From Malassezia japonica (taxonomy: Eukaryota > Basidiomycota > Malasseziomycetes > Malasseziales > Malasseziaceae), in assembly GCF_029542785.1 (NCBI RefSeq), contig NC_083378.1, forward strand, positions 434,001 through 498,000: a stretch of DNA of 64,000 bases. Direction: 5' to 3'. The notes beneath the pieces were generated by a model that was given only the letters and a program-made list of their open reading frames with translations, ran no database searches and was not told where the DNA came from. Positions 33,001 to 42,288 of the stretch are shown here, piece after piece (position 1 is the stretch's first letter; the number at the start of each line of letters is the position of its first letter). Made by a program: the position numbers and the translations under genes.

Positions 33001-36000
33001 GATTGCCGGCCAAGGCCTACAGGTTGATGCACTGGGTATCTCGGTGGGCGGTATGACTATCAACAAAGGTGTCATTTTGACGGGTATGAATAATCTGAAG
33101 AATGCTGTGACTGTGCAGAAGTATGACCTGCCAAGCAACGACCCTGCTGGCGGTATCCACCTTACAGCGCAGTCGGTGATCACGAACCCGTCGCAGATCG
33201 GTGTTCAGCTGTCGCGTTTCGGTACGATGGTCTACCGCAATGGCACGAACCTTGGTCCGACGGCCGCAGCTGGCCCATTCACGCTGCTGCCCCTTTCCAA
33301 GACGAATCTGCCGCTTGCTGGTCGCCTGCAGCACCAAGACAGCACCCAGGGTCTTGCGACGCTCTCGCAGACCTTCACGGATGTGGTCCACGGCAAAGAG
33401 ATCCCTGTTGAAATTCGCGGTGACTATGCCGGCCCGTCGAGTGTGACTTGGCTAAACGAGGGTATCAAGCTCCTCGTCGTCCAAACCAAGCTTCCTGCTG
33501 TACACTTCAGCGTTATCAGGGCGATTTCGCTCAACCAAATGACGCTGATGTTTACGGAGAAGACAGCTTGGAACCCTGCAACGAGTTCGTCCAACACCCA
33601 GGCGCCGTTCTATCTGCCGTTCGGTTTCCCCTTGGATATCCAGAGAGCGGGTGGTGACTTCATCGAGGGTTACAAGGGCAGCGATATTGCTATTCTCAAG
33701 GTACCCATGTCGCCAGCTGTGACCCAAGTCGAGGCTCGTATCATGACGCTCAGGTTCAACGACGTCCCCATGCAGGCCTATTCGGACAAGCACAGCCAGT
33801 TCTCGGGCTTCCTGGCAGACACGACCGCGCAGAAGAGCGTTACGTTCCAGCTGCACGGCTCGGCTGACGCCAAGGCGAGCACGGCTGCTGGTTTGGTCAC
33901 GATTACTGACATTCCGTTTAGTGTATCGACGACGCTGGATGGTCTGCAGAACCTGAATGCTCGGCCGGTGGTGACATCCGATTTGGACGTTGCGCATGGT
34001 TACAGCAGCTACCTGCTAATCACGCTCAAAGCCGCCATGTACAACCCTTCGCATATTACTATTGGCACGGGCGATGTTTCGTTTACTTTGCTCTTCCAAG
34101 GCCACAACATCGGTACGGCGCAGGTCAAGAACCTGATCCTAAAGCCCGGTATGAACAATGTATCTACCGAAGTGCACTACTCGCCGCAGGGCTCTGCAAA
34201 CAAGGCTGCTGGTCAAAAGATGCTCGAGAACTACGTGCAGGGTATTGAGTCGACTGCTGTCATTCAGGGCTCGCGTGACACCACGCCCATTGCTTCGCTG
34301 AAGCAGGCTCTGTCTGGTATCAGGCTTGCCACCCAGATTCCGCCGCTGCACCAGCTGCTGATTATTGAGACGCGTCTGGTGATCCCTAAGAACATTGCGC
34401 AGACAAGCACTGCTCAGGCTACGTTCCAGCTGCGTAACCCATTCACTGCATCGATCAACCTGGTCAAGGTGAAAGCAAAGGCGTTGTATCAAGGCATCTA
34501 CCTTGGTGTTATTGACCAGAGCCTCAATCCCCCGATCCGTGCCCCTGGTCACACCACGATCACCTCGCGTACGCTGCCGCTAAAGATGGATCTTGATCCC
34601 AAGAACTTGATTCGTTTCATCGAAAAGGCGGCGGCAAACACGAACACCAATCTTGGTCCGCTCACGGCACAGTTTGACCAGGTTATGGCCATGTCGAGCA
34701 CCAAGACGACAGTCCAGCCCTACCCCGACGACAACCCGCCGAACTGCCATTCTGGTCGACAGTTTGACGTATTCGGTGCAGTTCTGAGCTTGCTGAAGGG
34801 TCTTGAAGTCACACTTGACATTCAGTCGATCACCAAGCTGGATGACTACCAGACGCCGCTAAACATAATTCAGCAGCCGGTGCCGACGGACACCGATCGT
34901 ACTTCGCTGTACCTCATTGGTCCAGTGGGTGCACCGATCGTGCAGAACATTGTCGACGAAGCTACGCTGTCATTCTCGGTGACGAACATCACGAATGTGC
35001 GCAACGATGGCTTCGACTTGAGTCTGCAAGGTCAGCTGCTGAAGACGGGTCCCTTTGATGCTCAGATCGAATTCCCTGAGGGTGTCACTGTTACGTGGCA
35101 GGGTCAGGACATTGCTAAGATTCAGCTCCCGCCGATTTGTGCCGAAGCTGATATTGGTGTGCCGAACCTGCGTACGAACGGCAAGCTGAAAATCACGAAC
35201 CAGGGCGGCTTTACTAAGTTTGCGACTTACATTCTGCACAACCCTAGCTTCGTCTGGACGATCCACACGAACAAGCTGCGTGTGCGTGCCTTGAACATTA
35301 TTTTCAATGATGTCAAGATCAGCAAGGACCTCAGCTTCAAGGCATTCAACGGCCTGAAGGGTGTGAAGATTACATCGTTTGACATTCCTGGTGAGACGTC
35401 GAATGCCCTCAAGGTGACTACGGGCACGGATATCCCCTCACCTGCGTCGTTGGGTATTCAACTTGATACGTCAAACTTTAAGATTTACTTCAACGGCCAG
35501 TATATGGGTCCGATTCATTCGACGAACTTGTTCCTGGCTGCGGCTATGACGACGCACACGACCTTGCATGGTTTCCTTACGAAAATGACGAGTGATGCTC
35601 AGGTGAAGGCTGCTGGTCAGCTCTTCTCGCAGTACCTCCAAGGCAAGGGTAGCGACTTGGAAATCAAGGGTGACAGTGTCGTGACCAGGGCGAACGGCAA
35701 CAAGCCCGTCTCTTGGCTTACGGCTGCGTTCAAGACGCTGACACTCGATGTCGTCTTACCGGGTCACATTTACAAGATTGTGTATGCGATCCAAATCATC
35801 GACCTTTTCGTGACTCTCATGAAGCAATCGCAAACCTGGTCTCCACCTACTGGATCAAACATGTCAATTGCAACATTTGTCAACCCCCTGCACTTCAGCC
35901 TGACACCACTGAAGGCTTCGCTGCAGGGTACGATGATTTTCGACAACCAGGATGCTGCTATTTTGAAGCTGCCCTTGAAGAAGGTCAGCCCTGGTACTGG

Positions 36001-37609
36001 TACTTCTCATGGTCCAAACGACCCCCAGCCGCTTATTCTGTCGTGGAAGGACATTCCTCTGAATGCTATTAGCCACAGCGCCTTCCAGGCCATGTTCACG
36101 CAGCTGACCGACTTCCCTCGTGCATCGATTGGTCTCAAGGGTACGGCCGGTCTTGTGGCTCGCATGGTTATCGGTGACATTCCGATCGAGGGAATTCCTT
36201 TCGGTAACATCACCACGACGCTCAAGGGCTTCGATTCGTTTACACGCAAGGCGGTTGTGCAGCGCTTGGATGTGGACAAGGGTACTCCGGAACACCTGGA
36301 CAACAAGGTCAAGCTGATCATGACCAACCCTAGCAACATTACCATCAAGACCACTGGTCTGTCGCTCCCGGCCTTTTACAAGGACACCTATGTTGGTCGT
36401 GCAATCCTCGACGACAAGACGGTTGTTCCTGGCGATAACTACCTGGAGGGTATTTTCCGGTACCAGCCCAACAACAACAACGACTCTACTGCGCAAGAGG
36501 TCATCCAGCGTTACGCTCAGCCCCAAGAGCACAACGGCAAGAAGAATATTCCGTACCAGACTCCCGCTACGCTCAAGGGTATTCCGAACGCGAACCCGCC
36601 GTTGACGCCGTTCGAGTCGCTGCGCCCGGGTATCGAGGGAGTTTATGTGACTTCGTCTCTGCCTGGTATTGCTACTCGTGTGCTGCAGCGTATCGATGCC
36701 TTCTTCGACGTGCTTACTCTTTTCTCGGCCCCTGGCCTTCGTCCCTACATTTTCATCAAGCTTACGTTCCAGAACGATTTGCCGGTTCCTATCACCTTTA
36801 CGCGTATCCAGGATCAAGCCAACATTGCCGGACAGCCGCAGCCGATTTATGCGTCGTTCACCGAGAATAAAGTCACCAACTGCCGTATCCCGGCTGCGAG
36901 GGCGACCAAGGTGGACCCTGGTATCCACACCTGCGACCCCATCCACAATGTGTTAGGTGACCAGGGTCTGCTCGGCTCGCTGCCCGTTATCGAAAAGAAC
37001 TTGGATGTCGCCAATATGGTCCAAATCCAGCTCAGCGATGGGGGTTACGTGCTCAACGCTCTCCAGTACAACGAGTACGATGTGGACACGACGTACTCGC
37101 TGGCAATTGGCGGCGTTCCCTTGCTGAACATTACCTCGATCGATGATATGATCCAAGGTATTCTCGGCTCGCTCGGCAAGATGTCGTCCGACGACGTTTC
37201 GAAGGTGACCAACAGTTTCGCATCTCTCGGTGAAAACGGTATCGGCCAGCTGGCCGATACCAACTGGAACAAGGTCGTTTGTGCTCTGGAGAACTTGCCT
37301 CTGTCGCTCATCCACACCGCCAAGTGTCAGTCGAATACCCCTGCCGGCAAGGTTGCAGCCAAGTCGGCTAGCAGCAGCAGCTCATCGATGAGCAGCACAT
37401 CCAATGCTGGAGCGTCCAACTCAAAAGTAAGCGTGGCGCCCAGCAGCAGCGGAGCCAAGAGCTCGGGTGGCAACAGTGCCAAGCAGAATCAAGGCAAATC
37501 AAGCCAGGCTGCACAGACCACCAAGGCTCGGCCACAGGCGCAATCAAGCGCAGCGCCGAAATCCTCCTCGTCCAGTAAGGGTGGCCTTTTCGGAGGCATC
37601 TTTGGCTAA
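30056..37609 (+). CDS. Giant membrane-anchored DUF3712/LEA2-type repeat protein (Tag1-like)
   Basis: One uninterrupted 2517-aa frame. An Arg-rich cytosolic N-terminus is followed by one hydrophobic anchor at ~55-85 (LLFLFILLPVLAVINLVIVL), so the bulk should be luminal or extracellular (type II). The rest consists of beta-rich units of the DUF3712 kind found in yeast Tag1. A block with FVW(Q/T)I...(L/I)...G(M/L/I)N(N/G)(F/L)K...(Y/F)D(L/I)P...(P/S)(S/A)(Q/S)(I/L)G(V/I)QL recurs three times, around residues 200, 977 and 1731, so the repeat length is about 755-780. There are many N-x-S/T sites. The last ~90 residues are Ser-rich with SSSS runs, ending in KGGLFGGIFG. Tag1 is a vacuolar membrane protein linked to ending autophagy; whether this multi-repeat form shares that role is unknown. 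Confidence 0.8.
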   Translation: MDGDGVRRRNPYVDEYGDNFAPSTSGMHRPGKPIGYFAARGTPYGKKIFGKRMLLFLFILLPVLAVINLVIVLLPVLLAIANHTLSVTVMHVTASNITDPHNDYFPLTLEGQVKKAGVFPAHLYFREPVVVKWMTPPESGEMREVELGNFRLDYIGVAAGHGRIKQVTKFNIQDQEMFGLFTQFMITNEEFTWRLFCPNVHVEAFSFLPTYENLKLTKDVVFKGINNFKDVKILDFQLPSADPEGGISFYAKTMLTNPSPFGFQLGTLNIELFNEGLLLGPGFSTNVNITPGVNLIDLKGRLLSYSTNQTALNQLGNVFTNYINGEITPTYAQGKSVVLSNGQTVGWLSKGIQALNIYVPFQSPYLINPIKSIVIKQFNLTYDSDTDPYSPTASSDSLSADLALPFGFPLNIISAKNEITIVDQINGKPIVHVAGVYSNSETQLNIVASGQTAGTLFLTLRPSPMILPSQTDDARAEFDQFQKEFTFSTKDPKKFNGSSAALTDTPVGRILLNGIKFSVDSGLLGLQGLAGYPTTINGVDVVGGSREALTLSVNTTIINPSNVNVKVGTTKLLMVYSDVVGDVVLNDLNLVIGENNLTATSNFNPKASPKGYELLNRYVSGLDSPVNISGYEGSTGIKSLVPAFSAVRVNSTLNGLKTQLVGQAQLKVLNTTGIQDDVANSIVSLNNPFTSGLKITNIKSNVTSHGLFVAGIDTDLDFSAGGKATTNSPQIPLHLNLYPPDIFALVRALAVQSGQDVKQLDGIVQLAGYTYSKTTNANNDIKPSKRSLREEELEAEQEAEMVQAHLLSKRKTNMYTGFNLVNFVQKAFTVASANLEIVSMTQIGEYESALTFSQQNVPLKTDDSLNLLLPVLSKPIVQKIIDGATLGIDKITIIDPQLKSFKTQLVGSITNSGPFDAKISFPQGLQVSWNNKVLGQIAMPQISLAADEGAQLNLEADFAVADVDALTEFTKFLVTQPSFVWQIAGQGLQVDALGISVGGMTINKGVILTGMNNLKNAVTVQKYDLPSNDPAGGIHLTAQSVITNPSQIGVQLSRFGTMVYRNGTNLGPTAAAGPFTLLPLSKTNLPLAGRLQHQDSTQGLATLSQTFTDVVHGKEIPVEIRGDYAGPSSVTWLNEGIKLLVVQTKLPAVHFSVIRAISLNQMTLMFTEKTAWNPATSSSNTQAPFYLPFGFPLDIQRAGGDFIEGYKGSDIAILKVPMSPAVTQVEARIMTLRFNDVPMQAYSDKHSQFSGFLADTTAQKSVTFQLHGSADAKASTAAGLVTITDIPFSVSTTLDGLQNLNARPVVTSDLDVAHGYSSYLLITLKAAMYNPSHITIGTGDVSFTLLFQGHNIGTAQVKNLILKPGMNNVSTEVHYSPQGSANKAAGQKMLENYVQGIESTAVIQGSRDTTPIASLKQALSGIRLATQIPPLHQLLIIETRLVIPKNIAQTSTAQATFQLRNPFTASINLVKVKAKALYQGIYLGVIDQSLNPPIRAPGHTTITSRTLPLKMDLDPKNLIRFIEKAAANTNTNLGPLTAQFDQVMAMSSTKTTVQPYPDDNPPNCHSGRQFDVFGAVLSLLKGLEVTLDIQSITKLDDYQTPLNIIQQPVPTDTDRTSLYLIGPVGAPIVQNIVDEATLSFSVTNITNVRNDGFDLSLQGQLLKTGPFDAQIEFPEGVTVTWQGQDIAKIQLPPICAEADIGVPNLRTNGKLKITNQGGFTKFATYILHNPSFVWTIHTNKLRVRALNIIFNDVKISKDLSFKAFNGLKGVKITSFDIPGETSNALKVTTGTDIPSPASLGIQLDTSNFKIYFNGQYMGPIHSTNLFLAAAMTTHTTLHGFLTKMTSDAQVKAAGQLFSQYLQGKGSDLEIKGDSVVTRANGNKPVSWLTAAFKTLTLDVVLPGHIYKIVYAIQIIDLFVTLMKQSQTWSPPTGSNMSIATFVNPLHFSLTPLKASLQGTMIFDNQDAAILKLPLKKVSPGTGTSHGPNDPQPLILSWKDIPLNAISHSAFQAMFTQLTDFPRASIGLKGTAGLVARMVIGDIPIEGIPFGNITTTLKGFDSFTRKAVVQRLDVDKGTPEHLDNKVKLIMTNPSNITIKTTGLSLPAFYKDTYVGRAILDDKTVVPGDNYLEGIFRYQPNNNNDSTAQEVIQRYAQPQEHNGKKNIPYQTPATLKGIPNANPPLTPFESLRPGIEGVYVTSSLPGIATRVLQRIDAFFDVLTLFSAPGLRPYIFIKLTFQNDLPVPITFTRIQDQANIAGQPQPIYASFTENKVTNCRIPAARATKVDPGIHTCDPIHNVLGDQGLLGSLPVIEKNLDVANMVQIQLSDGGYVLNALQYNEYDVDTTYSLAIGGVPLLNITSIDDMIQGILGSLGKMSSDDVSKVTNSFASLGENGIGQLADTNWNKVVCALENLPLSLIHTAKCQSNTPAGKVAAKSASSSSSSMSSTSNAGASNSKVSVAPSSSGAKSSGGNSAKQNQGKSSQAAQTTKARPQAQSSAAPKSSSSSKGGLFGGIFG

Positions 37610-37711
37610 AACATCTGTTTCATTTTCCCTGTTGAGTCCCCGGTAGGCAAGCCATCCCCCGCCTATAGTAATACCAAGTTTTGTAATGTGTGGAGGTTCC
37701 CCAACGTTTCG

Positions 37712-38642
37712 ATGAGCGCGGCGTGTGCTTCGGCGAGCCGCGCGGCGGCGCACGGGGTGCGCGCGCCTATTCAATTCAGCTATATTCCTTACCGAGTTCC
37801 CTATGGTCTAGGGCTTAAACTCCAGGAACATCTCGTCGAACGGCGCGCTAATGCACGCGCTGCGCTGCGTGCCGCCCAGGTTCCTGCGCACGGCGGTGAA
37901 GCCTCGCTGCCTCTCCAGCTGAAAGAGGCCCAGCGCGTGGCTCGCACAGACATTCTGCTTTTGCTGGAGCACACTCCTACGTATACTCTTGGTAAGCGCG
38001 ACGATGTTGCAGTAAGCGGAGCCATGGCGTCGGCGCTCAAGGCGGACATCTTTCAAACCCAGCGCGGCGGACTGCTGACATACCACGGTCCTGGACAGCT
38101 CGTGGGTTACCCGATTCTGGACATTGGGGCGATGCAGGTACGTTCTTCGACTAATGCAGCTCTCCACGCGGTGCTATATTGCGCGCCTCCAAGAAAGCCT
38201 GCGCGCCGCGCTCGCTGCGTCGCCTCTTTCTATGAGCACACAAGAGTCGCCGCAAGACGACGCAAAGTATACGGGTGTGTGGGTCGACGCGACACACAAA
38301 ATTGCGTCGCTCGGTGTGCACGTCCGCCACCGCGTCACGTCGCATGGGTTTGCGTTGAACGTGCACAACACTGCCTTGCAAGGTTTCCAAAATATTGTCG
38401 CTTGTGGCCTGCCGAATGTGCAGCTCACGTCGATCGACCAGCAACTCGAGCGTGCAGGCCGCACGCTCGACGTGCGCGTGCCCGACGTCGCCCGCCTCTG
38501 TGCCGACCACCTGGCCACGGCGCTGCAACGCACGACCGAGTCTGCGGCTGAAACGTGTCTATCATACATCCCTACGACCAACGATGCCGGCGAACAGGTC
38601 CTGTCCAAGGTCCTTGTCGAAGGCACCGAGGTCACCGCATAG
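37712..38642 (+). CDS. LIP2: Mitochondrial lipoyl(octanoyl) transferase
   Basis: Two exons around a 22-nt intron (38138-38159) give 302 aa from ATG 37712. Motifs in order: DILLLLEHTPTYTLGKR, TQRGGLLTYHGPGQLVGYPI (the RGG..T.HGPGQ signature of LipB), WVDATHKIASLGVHVRHRVTSHGFALNV, and NIVACGLPNVQLTS, whose Cys is the acyl-enzyme nucleophile. The enzyme moves octanoate from acyl-carrier protein to apo-H protein or E2 subunits in the matrix, before lipoyl synthase acts. The N-terminus (MSAACASASRAAAHGVR) fits a mitochondrial targeting peptide. Confidence 0.93.
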
Positions 38643-38692
38643 CTCCGCCCTCCCGCTTGGCCCCTGCCCCATCTTACATAATCTTTGCGACC

Positions 38693-39204
38693 ATGCTCGG
38701 ACGGTGGCCTGGAGCGCTGCGCACTGTGCGCCAGCTGCACACTGGTGCGCTGCGTGCGACGATGCCGCGCGCAGAAGAGACCGTGAAGGAGATCAACAAG
38801 CTGCAGCGGACGTACCACCCCCTTGGCTACGAGAACTCGGCAGGGTACCTCCGCGCCCGGAAGCCGTATGTGGTGAGCAACATGCTCATTTTCCTGGGCC
38901 TCATGGGCTTTGTCGGCGGTGTGTATACCTATTCGATTGTGATGGTACGTCTAAATACTCACCCCAGGTGGAACAGGACGACTTTTCCGACCTTGATAAC
39001 ATCCGCGTCCTCCCCGAGGGCGAGGCGGCGAGCCCCGACCGGCTGTCCGAGGTGAGCGGGACACCGAGCGTCACTGCCAAGGCGAATGCGCTGGCCGAGT
39101 CCTCGGTGAGCGCCCCGCCGGCGCCGGCACCGCCTGCTCCGGCACCGGTGGCGCAGCCCCGCCCGGTGGCCGCCGCGCCTGTGATGAACAAAAAGGCGAT
39201 TTAG
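38693..39204 (+). CDS. COA3: Cytochrome c oxidase assembly factor COA3
   Basis: Two exons with a 23-nt intron (38945-38967) encode 162 aa. The N-terminus MLGRWPGALRTVRQLH is a presequence-like segment. YHPLGYENSAGYLRARKPYVVSNMLIF leads into a single membrane helix (LIFLGLMGFVGGVYTYSIVM), then VEQDDFSDL, a pattern typical of COA3/CCDC56. The tail is Ala/Pro-rich and probably disordered. COA3 acts with COX14 in the inner membrane to stabilise new Cox1 and tune its translation. The gene follows LIP2 by 50 bp on the same strand. Confidence 0.82.
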
Positions 39205-39236
39205 GTGGTATAGAGCAGTGGTACTATGGCGGGACG

Positions 39237-40793
39237 CTAACGGCGCTTGCCAAGGCCGGGGAGTGCGAAGAATTCAAATACCTTCTCTGCAGGCACCGCA
39301 TCGCCGCGGCTGCCGTGCATCTGGCTCATGCGGTGCCCACGGACGATGCCGACAACGCTGCCCGACTCTGCGTCGACGACCGGCCCTCCCGACGAGCCGG
39401 GCAGCGGAAAGTAGGTCATGGAGCGCAACAAGTTCGACGGGCGGAGTCCTTCCGGCGTCTCGGGCGCATCACCCTTGAGCTTAAAGCTGAGCTGGGCCAG
39501 TTCGTCATAGGTGCCGGTCTCGGCCACGCGGCCAATGGGGTCTTTGTAGCCGACGAGCGTCGCCGGCGCCCAGCGGTTACGGATCATGTCATGATCGGTC
39601 AGTTGGGGGAATGTGCTAAGCTCGCCTTGCCCTTGCTGCGGCGAAGGCAACCAGCCGCCAAACGAGCTCACCGACAGCTCGGTCTGGACCACGGCGGGAT
39701 AGGGCGACACGGGGAGTGTGCGCAGCGAGCCAGAGCCCACCGTGTGCAGCGTCGAGGTCACTGCATCGACCTGGACCGGCGTCTCGTCCAGCTGGAACAG
39801 CGCAAGGTCCGCATCCGGCAGGCGGCTCAGCAGAGAGCGCACAGGGTAGATGTGACCGAGGCGCGTCACGGCAAGCGCGAGGCCCTGGCGGTCGCCCGCA
39901 TCGCGCATACCCTCCGTCGCGCTCTCGAGGGTATGGTCGCAGGACACGACGAGTGCGCCGCGCCCTTTTCCTTCGGTCTTGGCCAGCGTCTCGCCGCCTT
40001 GCACGGCAAAGCCAGAGCACATGCTGACGCGTTCCTTTCCGGAACCAACATGATCGATGTAGCACAGGAGAAGCACGCCATCGTCCGCAGCCTTGGAAAC
40101 GTCGGCTTCTGCACTCGTTGCCGTCGTCAGCTGGACCTTGCGCTCGACCTTGGGCATCGGTTCGTACGGCAGCTCAATCGAAAGCTGAGTGTTTGCACAT
40201 TCTTCCATTGCCTTAGAAAGGTCCTGCAGCGAGGCCATCTGTACATCACCGCTACGCTGCTTTACCAGCGCGCGCGCAGCCGCCACAACGTAGCGCTCCA
40301 TCGCATTGCCTTCAGGGCGGCCTGTCTCGACGCGGTGTGGCAACTCGGGATCGGCTGCGGTCTGCTTCTTCGGCGTGGATGGGAGGAAAGCAGACTCGTC
40401 GCGCCACAGAATCTCGGCATCGTCAAGAGATTGCGCCAACAGCTTATTGGTGCCCGGCACGGCCGTGCTGCGGCGCGACGAGCCGGTGGCTGCGCCACGC
40501 AGACGCTCGATATTCGCGCGCTGTCCTGCCATGTCGGCGCTCGAGGCACCTTTTTGCAGCATCGACTTGAACACGCTCGAGTCGTCCGAGGACTCGTTCT
40601 TGCTCTGCTCGGGTGCGGCCGCAGGGGGCGCAGGCACCGCGGTGCCGAGCATATGGTCCACCGACGAGGCGGGGTTCACCGGCACGGCGAGCCCGCGCCG
40701 CGCAACAACAGAGCCGCAACTACGGGCCACACGGATCGTTTCATACAAGGAGCGGTCGACGCTCCGAGCCATAAACAGGCGCGAGGCGGGCAT
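39237..40793 (-). CDS. Trypsin-like serine protease-fold protein, probably mitochondrial
   Basis: A single exon of 518 aa from MPASRLFMARSVDRSLYET, an Arg/Ser-rich, acid-free N-terminus typical of mitochondrial import; an earlier in-frame ATG at 40881 would add a less typical leader. The C-terminal half looks like a chymotrypsin fold: VSCDHTLES (possible catalytic His, ~289), ADLALFQLD (Asp, ~328) and FPLPGSSGGPVVDAESGSVVGIV (Ser, ~466). All three positions of the triad are therefore present. The N-terminal half (ERYVVAAARALVKQRSGDVQM) is helical and unrecognised. I do not know a characterised orthologue, so protease activity is an inference from motifs. Confidence 0.65.
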   Translation of the reverse strand: MPASRLFMARSVDRSLYETIRVARSCGSVVARRGLAVPVNPASSVDHMLGTAVPAPPAAAPEQSKNESSDDSSVFKSMLQKGASSADMAGQRANIERLRGAATGSSRRSTAVPGTNKLLAQSLDDAEILWRDESAFLPSTPKKQTAADPELPHRVETGRPEGNAMERYVVAAARALVKQRSGDVQMASLQDLSKAMEECANTQLSIELPYEPMPKVERKVQLTTATSAEADVSKAADDGVLLLCYIDHVGSGKERVSMCSGFAVQGGETLAKTEGKGRGALVVSCDHTLESATEGMRDAGDRQGLALAVTRLGHIYPVRSLLSRLPDADLALFQLDETPVQVDAVTSTLHTVGSGSLRTLPVSPYPAVVQTELSVSSFGGWLPSPQQGQGELSTFPQLTDHDMIRNRWAPATLVGYKDPIGRVAETGTYDELAQLSFKLKGDAPETPEGLRPSNLLRSMTYFPLPGSSGGPVVDAESGSVVGIVRGHRMSQMHGSRGDAVPAEKVFEFFALPGLGKRR

Positions 40794-40968
40794 TGTGGTA
40801 AGAGGCAGTGTTCGTTGCCACTCAACCGCACGGATTGTGGAGGTTCTATCGATCGATAAGCTGGGGTGCGGGGAAGGCATTTTATAGCGCGACTCATCGC
40901 GTGATTGTACAAGGAATGTCACGCGCTGGCGTATGTAGAGTACAGTACGGCAATTGCCGCAGAGGTCA

Positions 40969-41832
40969 CTATGTGGACTCGGACGTGCCTGGCACCTCAA
41001 CCGTGGGCTTGCGGTACTCGAGCTTTTCCACTTTTACGTCGCCGTCAATCAGCTGGTACACGTAGATGACCACGACGGCACCCTGGATATCGAGCACTGG
41101 ATTAGTATTGTGACGTACAGGCAAAGGACGGGGTGGTTCCCATCTGGACACTTTTCGCAGCGAGCTCCTCGTCGGTGAGCTGCGGCTCGCTGGGCTTGGG
41201 TGCCGCCTCATTTTTTGCGTCGCTCTTTTCAGTGACTTCTTCCGTGTGCTTGTCAGCAAGTGGCGCATCTTCCTTCTTGACTGTCTCCTTATTCGCTGCG
41301 GTTTCGGGTGGGGTCACAGGCAGCGGCATGTCGGTCGTCCAAGCGCCCGTCGCAGAGCCCGGGTTGATGAAGAAGCGCCCCTCGTATGCATACGCCTCGA
41401 ATTGGTGCGTGTATCCACTGAGAAGCACATCCACATCCATGGAGCGTGCGAGCGATGAAAGCGCTGCGCGGTCGCCCGCGGGAATGACTTGGTGGCCGTG
41501 GATGACGCCGATGCGCAGCGGCGGGTAGTGCAGTATAAGGAGGGCGGGCAAGCGGCGATTCTGCGTCAGTGTTAATACATACTTCGTCATAGTCACCCTT
41601 GACCAAGTGAATCTCACTCGCTAGAGAGCGGAGGTAGTCATACATCGGTTTGTCGCACACATTTCCTGTGCACACCACTTGCTGGATTTTGCCAGGGACC
41701 TGGAGTGAGCGTACTGTACGTACCAAAAGTTTCCTAAATTTAGCAGGAAGATCTGCGGCACGATATGGTAGGTGCAAATCGCCTGGTATGAGCGTCCTCG
41801 CTATGCTACGCACCAATGACCAACACCAACAT
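40969..41832 (-). CDS. VPS29: Retromer subunit VPS29
   Basis: Five exons; introns 41783-41813 (31 nt), 41700-41723 (24), 41561-41582 (22) and 41097-41118 (22). The spliced protein is 254 aa. The first exon is only 19 nt and gives [15 protein letters not shown], the universal VPS29 start. Then come [63 protein letters not shown] and [20 protein letters not shown]. The fold is a metallophosphoesterase used as a scaffold for VPS35 on endosomes. An acidic ~55-residue insertion after GAWTTD resembles the insertion in yeast Vps29. The 24-nt intron has no stop in frame, so retention would add eight residues (VRTVRSLQ). Confidence 0.93.
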
Positions 41833-41884
41833 GATGCACGACCTGGCTAGCTCGCTTGGTCCAGCGTTTCGGGCACCCCAAGAC

Positions 41885-41903
41885 CACGTGCCAAAGGCAC
41901 GTG
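41885..41903. promoter_or_regulatory. CACGTG pair forming a 19-bp palindrome
   Basis: CACGTGCC, three A's, then GGCACGTG make a perfect inverted repeat containing two CACGTG boxes (41885-41890, 41898-41903), 53 bp upstream of VPS29. It could bind two bHLH dimers or form a hairpin. Binding is inferred from sequence. Confidence 0.55.
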
Positions 41904-42211
41904 ATGCTGAGCCCAGTACTCTTAACGCCGCGAGGAACCCCGTAAGGCCCGAAAGGGGCCATGCGATGAGTCTCTCCCAATGCCAAATCTGGTTGGATTA
42001 GGTCATAATGGAATAAAATATGTCACGAATATACCCACTGTTGGGCCAATGCGGGTGCCCAAACCAGTCCAGCGTATGCATTATGTATATCATGGTGATG
42101 TACTGCCCCGTTACTAACTCTGGTTGGCTGCGATCAAATGACCAAACTTTGAATTGTGAAACGATTGGACGTATGCATTATTATCTGGCCACCCCGGGGT
42201 CTTGCAAGCGA

Positions 42212-42256
42212 ATGAAGCTGAGAAAATAGCGGCATGACCGTCTGATAGCTAGACGG
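42212..42256 (+). promoter_or_regulatory. Two short upstream ORFs and a hairpin before the Zn2Cys6 gene
   Basis: ATG at 42212 opens a five-codon frame ending in TAG (42227-42229), and ATG at 42234 a three-codon frame ending in TGA (42243-42245). A 6-bp stem (CCGTCT with AGACGG, loop of 7) spans 42238-42256, 32 nt before the main ATG. They matter only if transcription starts upstream of 42212, which is unknown. Confidence 0.35.
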
Positions 42257-42288
42257 CGTTCTCTGTCATCCGCACCCCCACCAGCAGG

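Larger units (their letters stand above)
41833..42288. other. 456-bp divergent intergenic region, VPS29/Zn2Cys6 factor
   Basis: It contains the CACGTG palindrome pair next to VPS29 (annotated separately), two short upstream reading frames and a small hairpin just before the transcription factor ATG. The 12-mer CGTATGCATTAT occurs twice (near 42074 and 42170). No RNA gene recognised. Confidence 0.5.

Noticed and set aside
42074..42182. Repeated 12-mer CGTATGCATTAT
   Set aside because: Two copies 97 bp apart with no further symmetry; too little to call an operator or repeat element.
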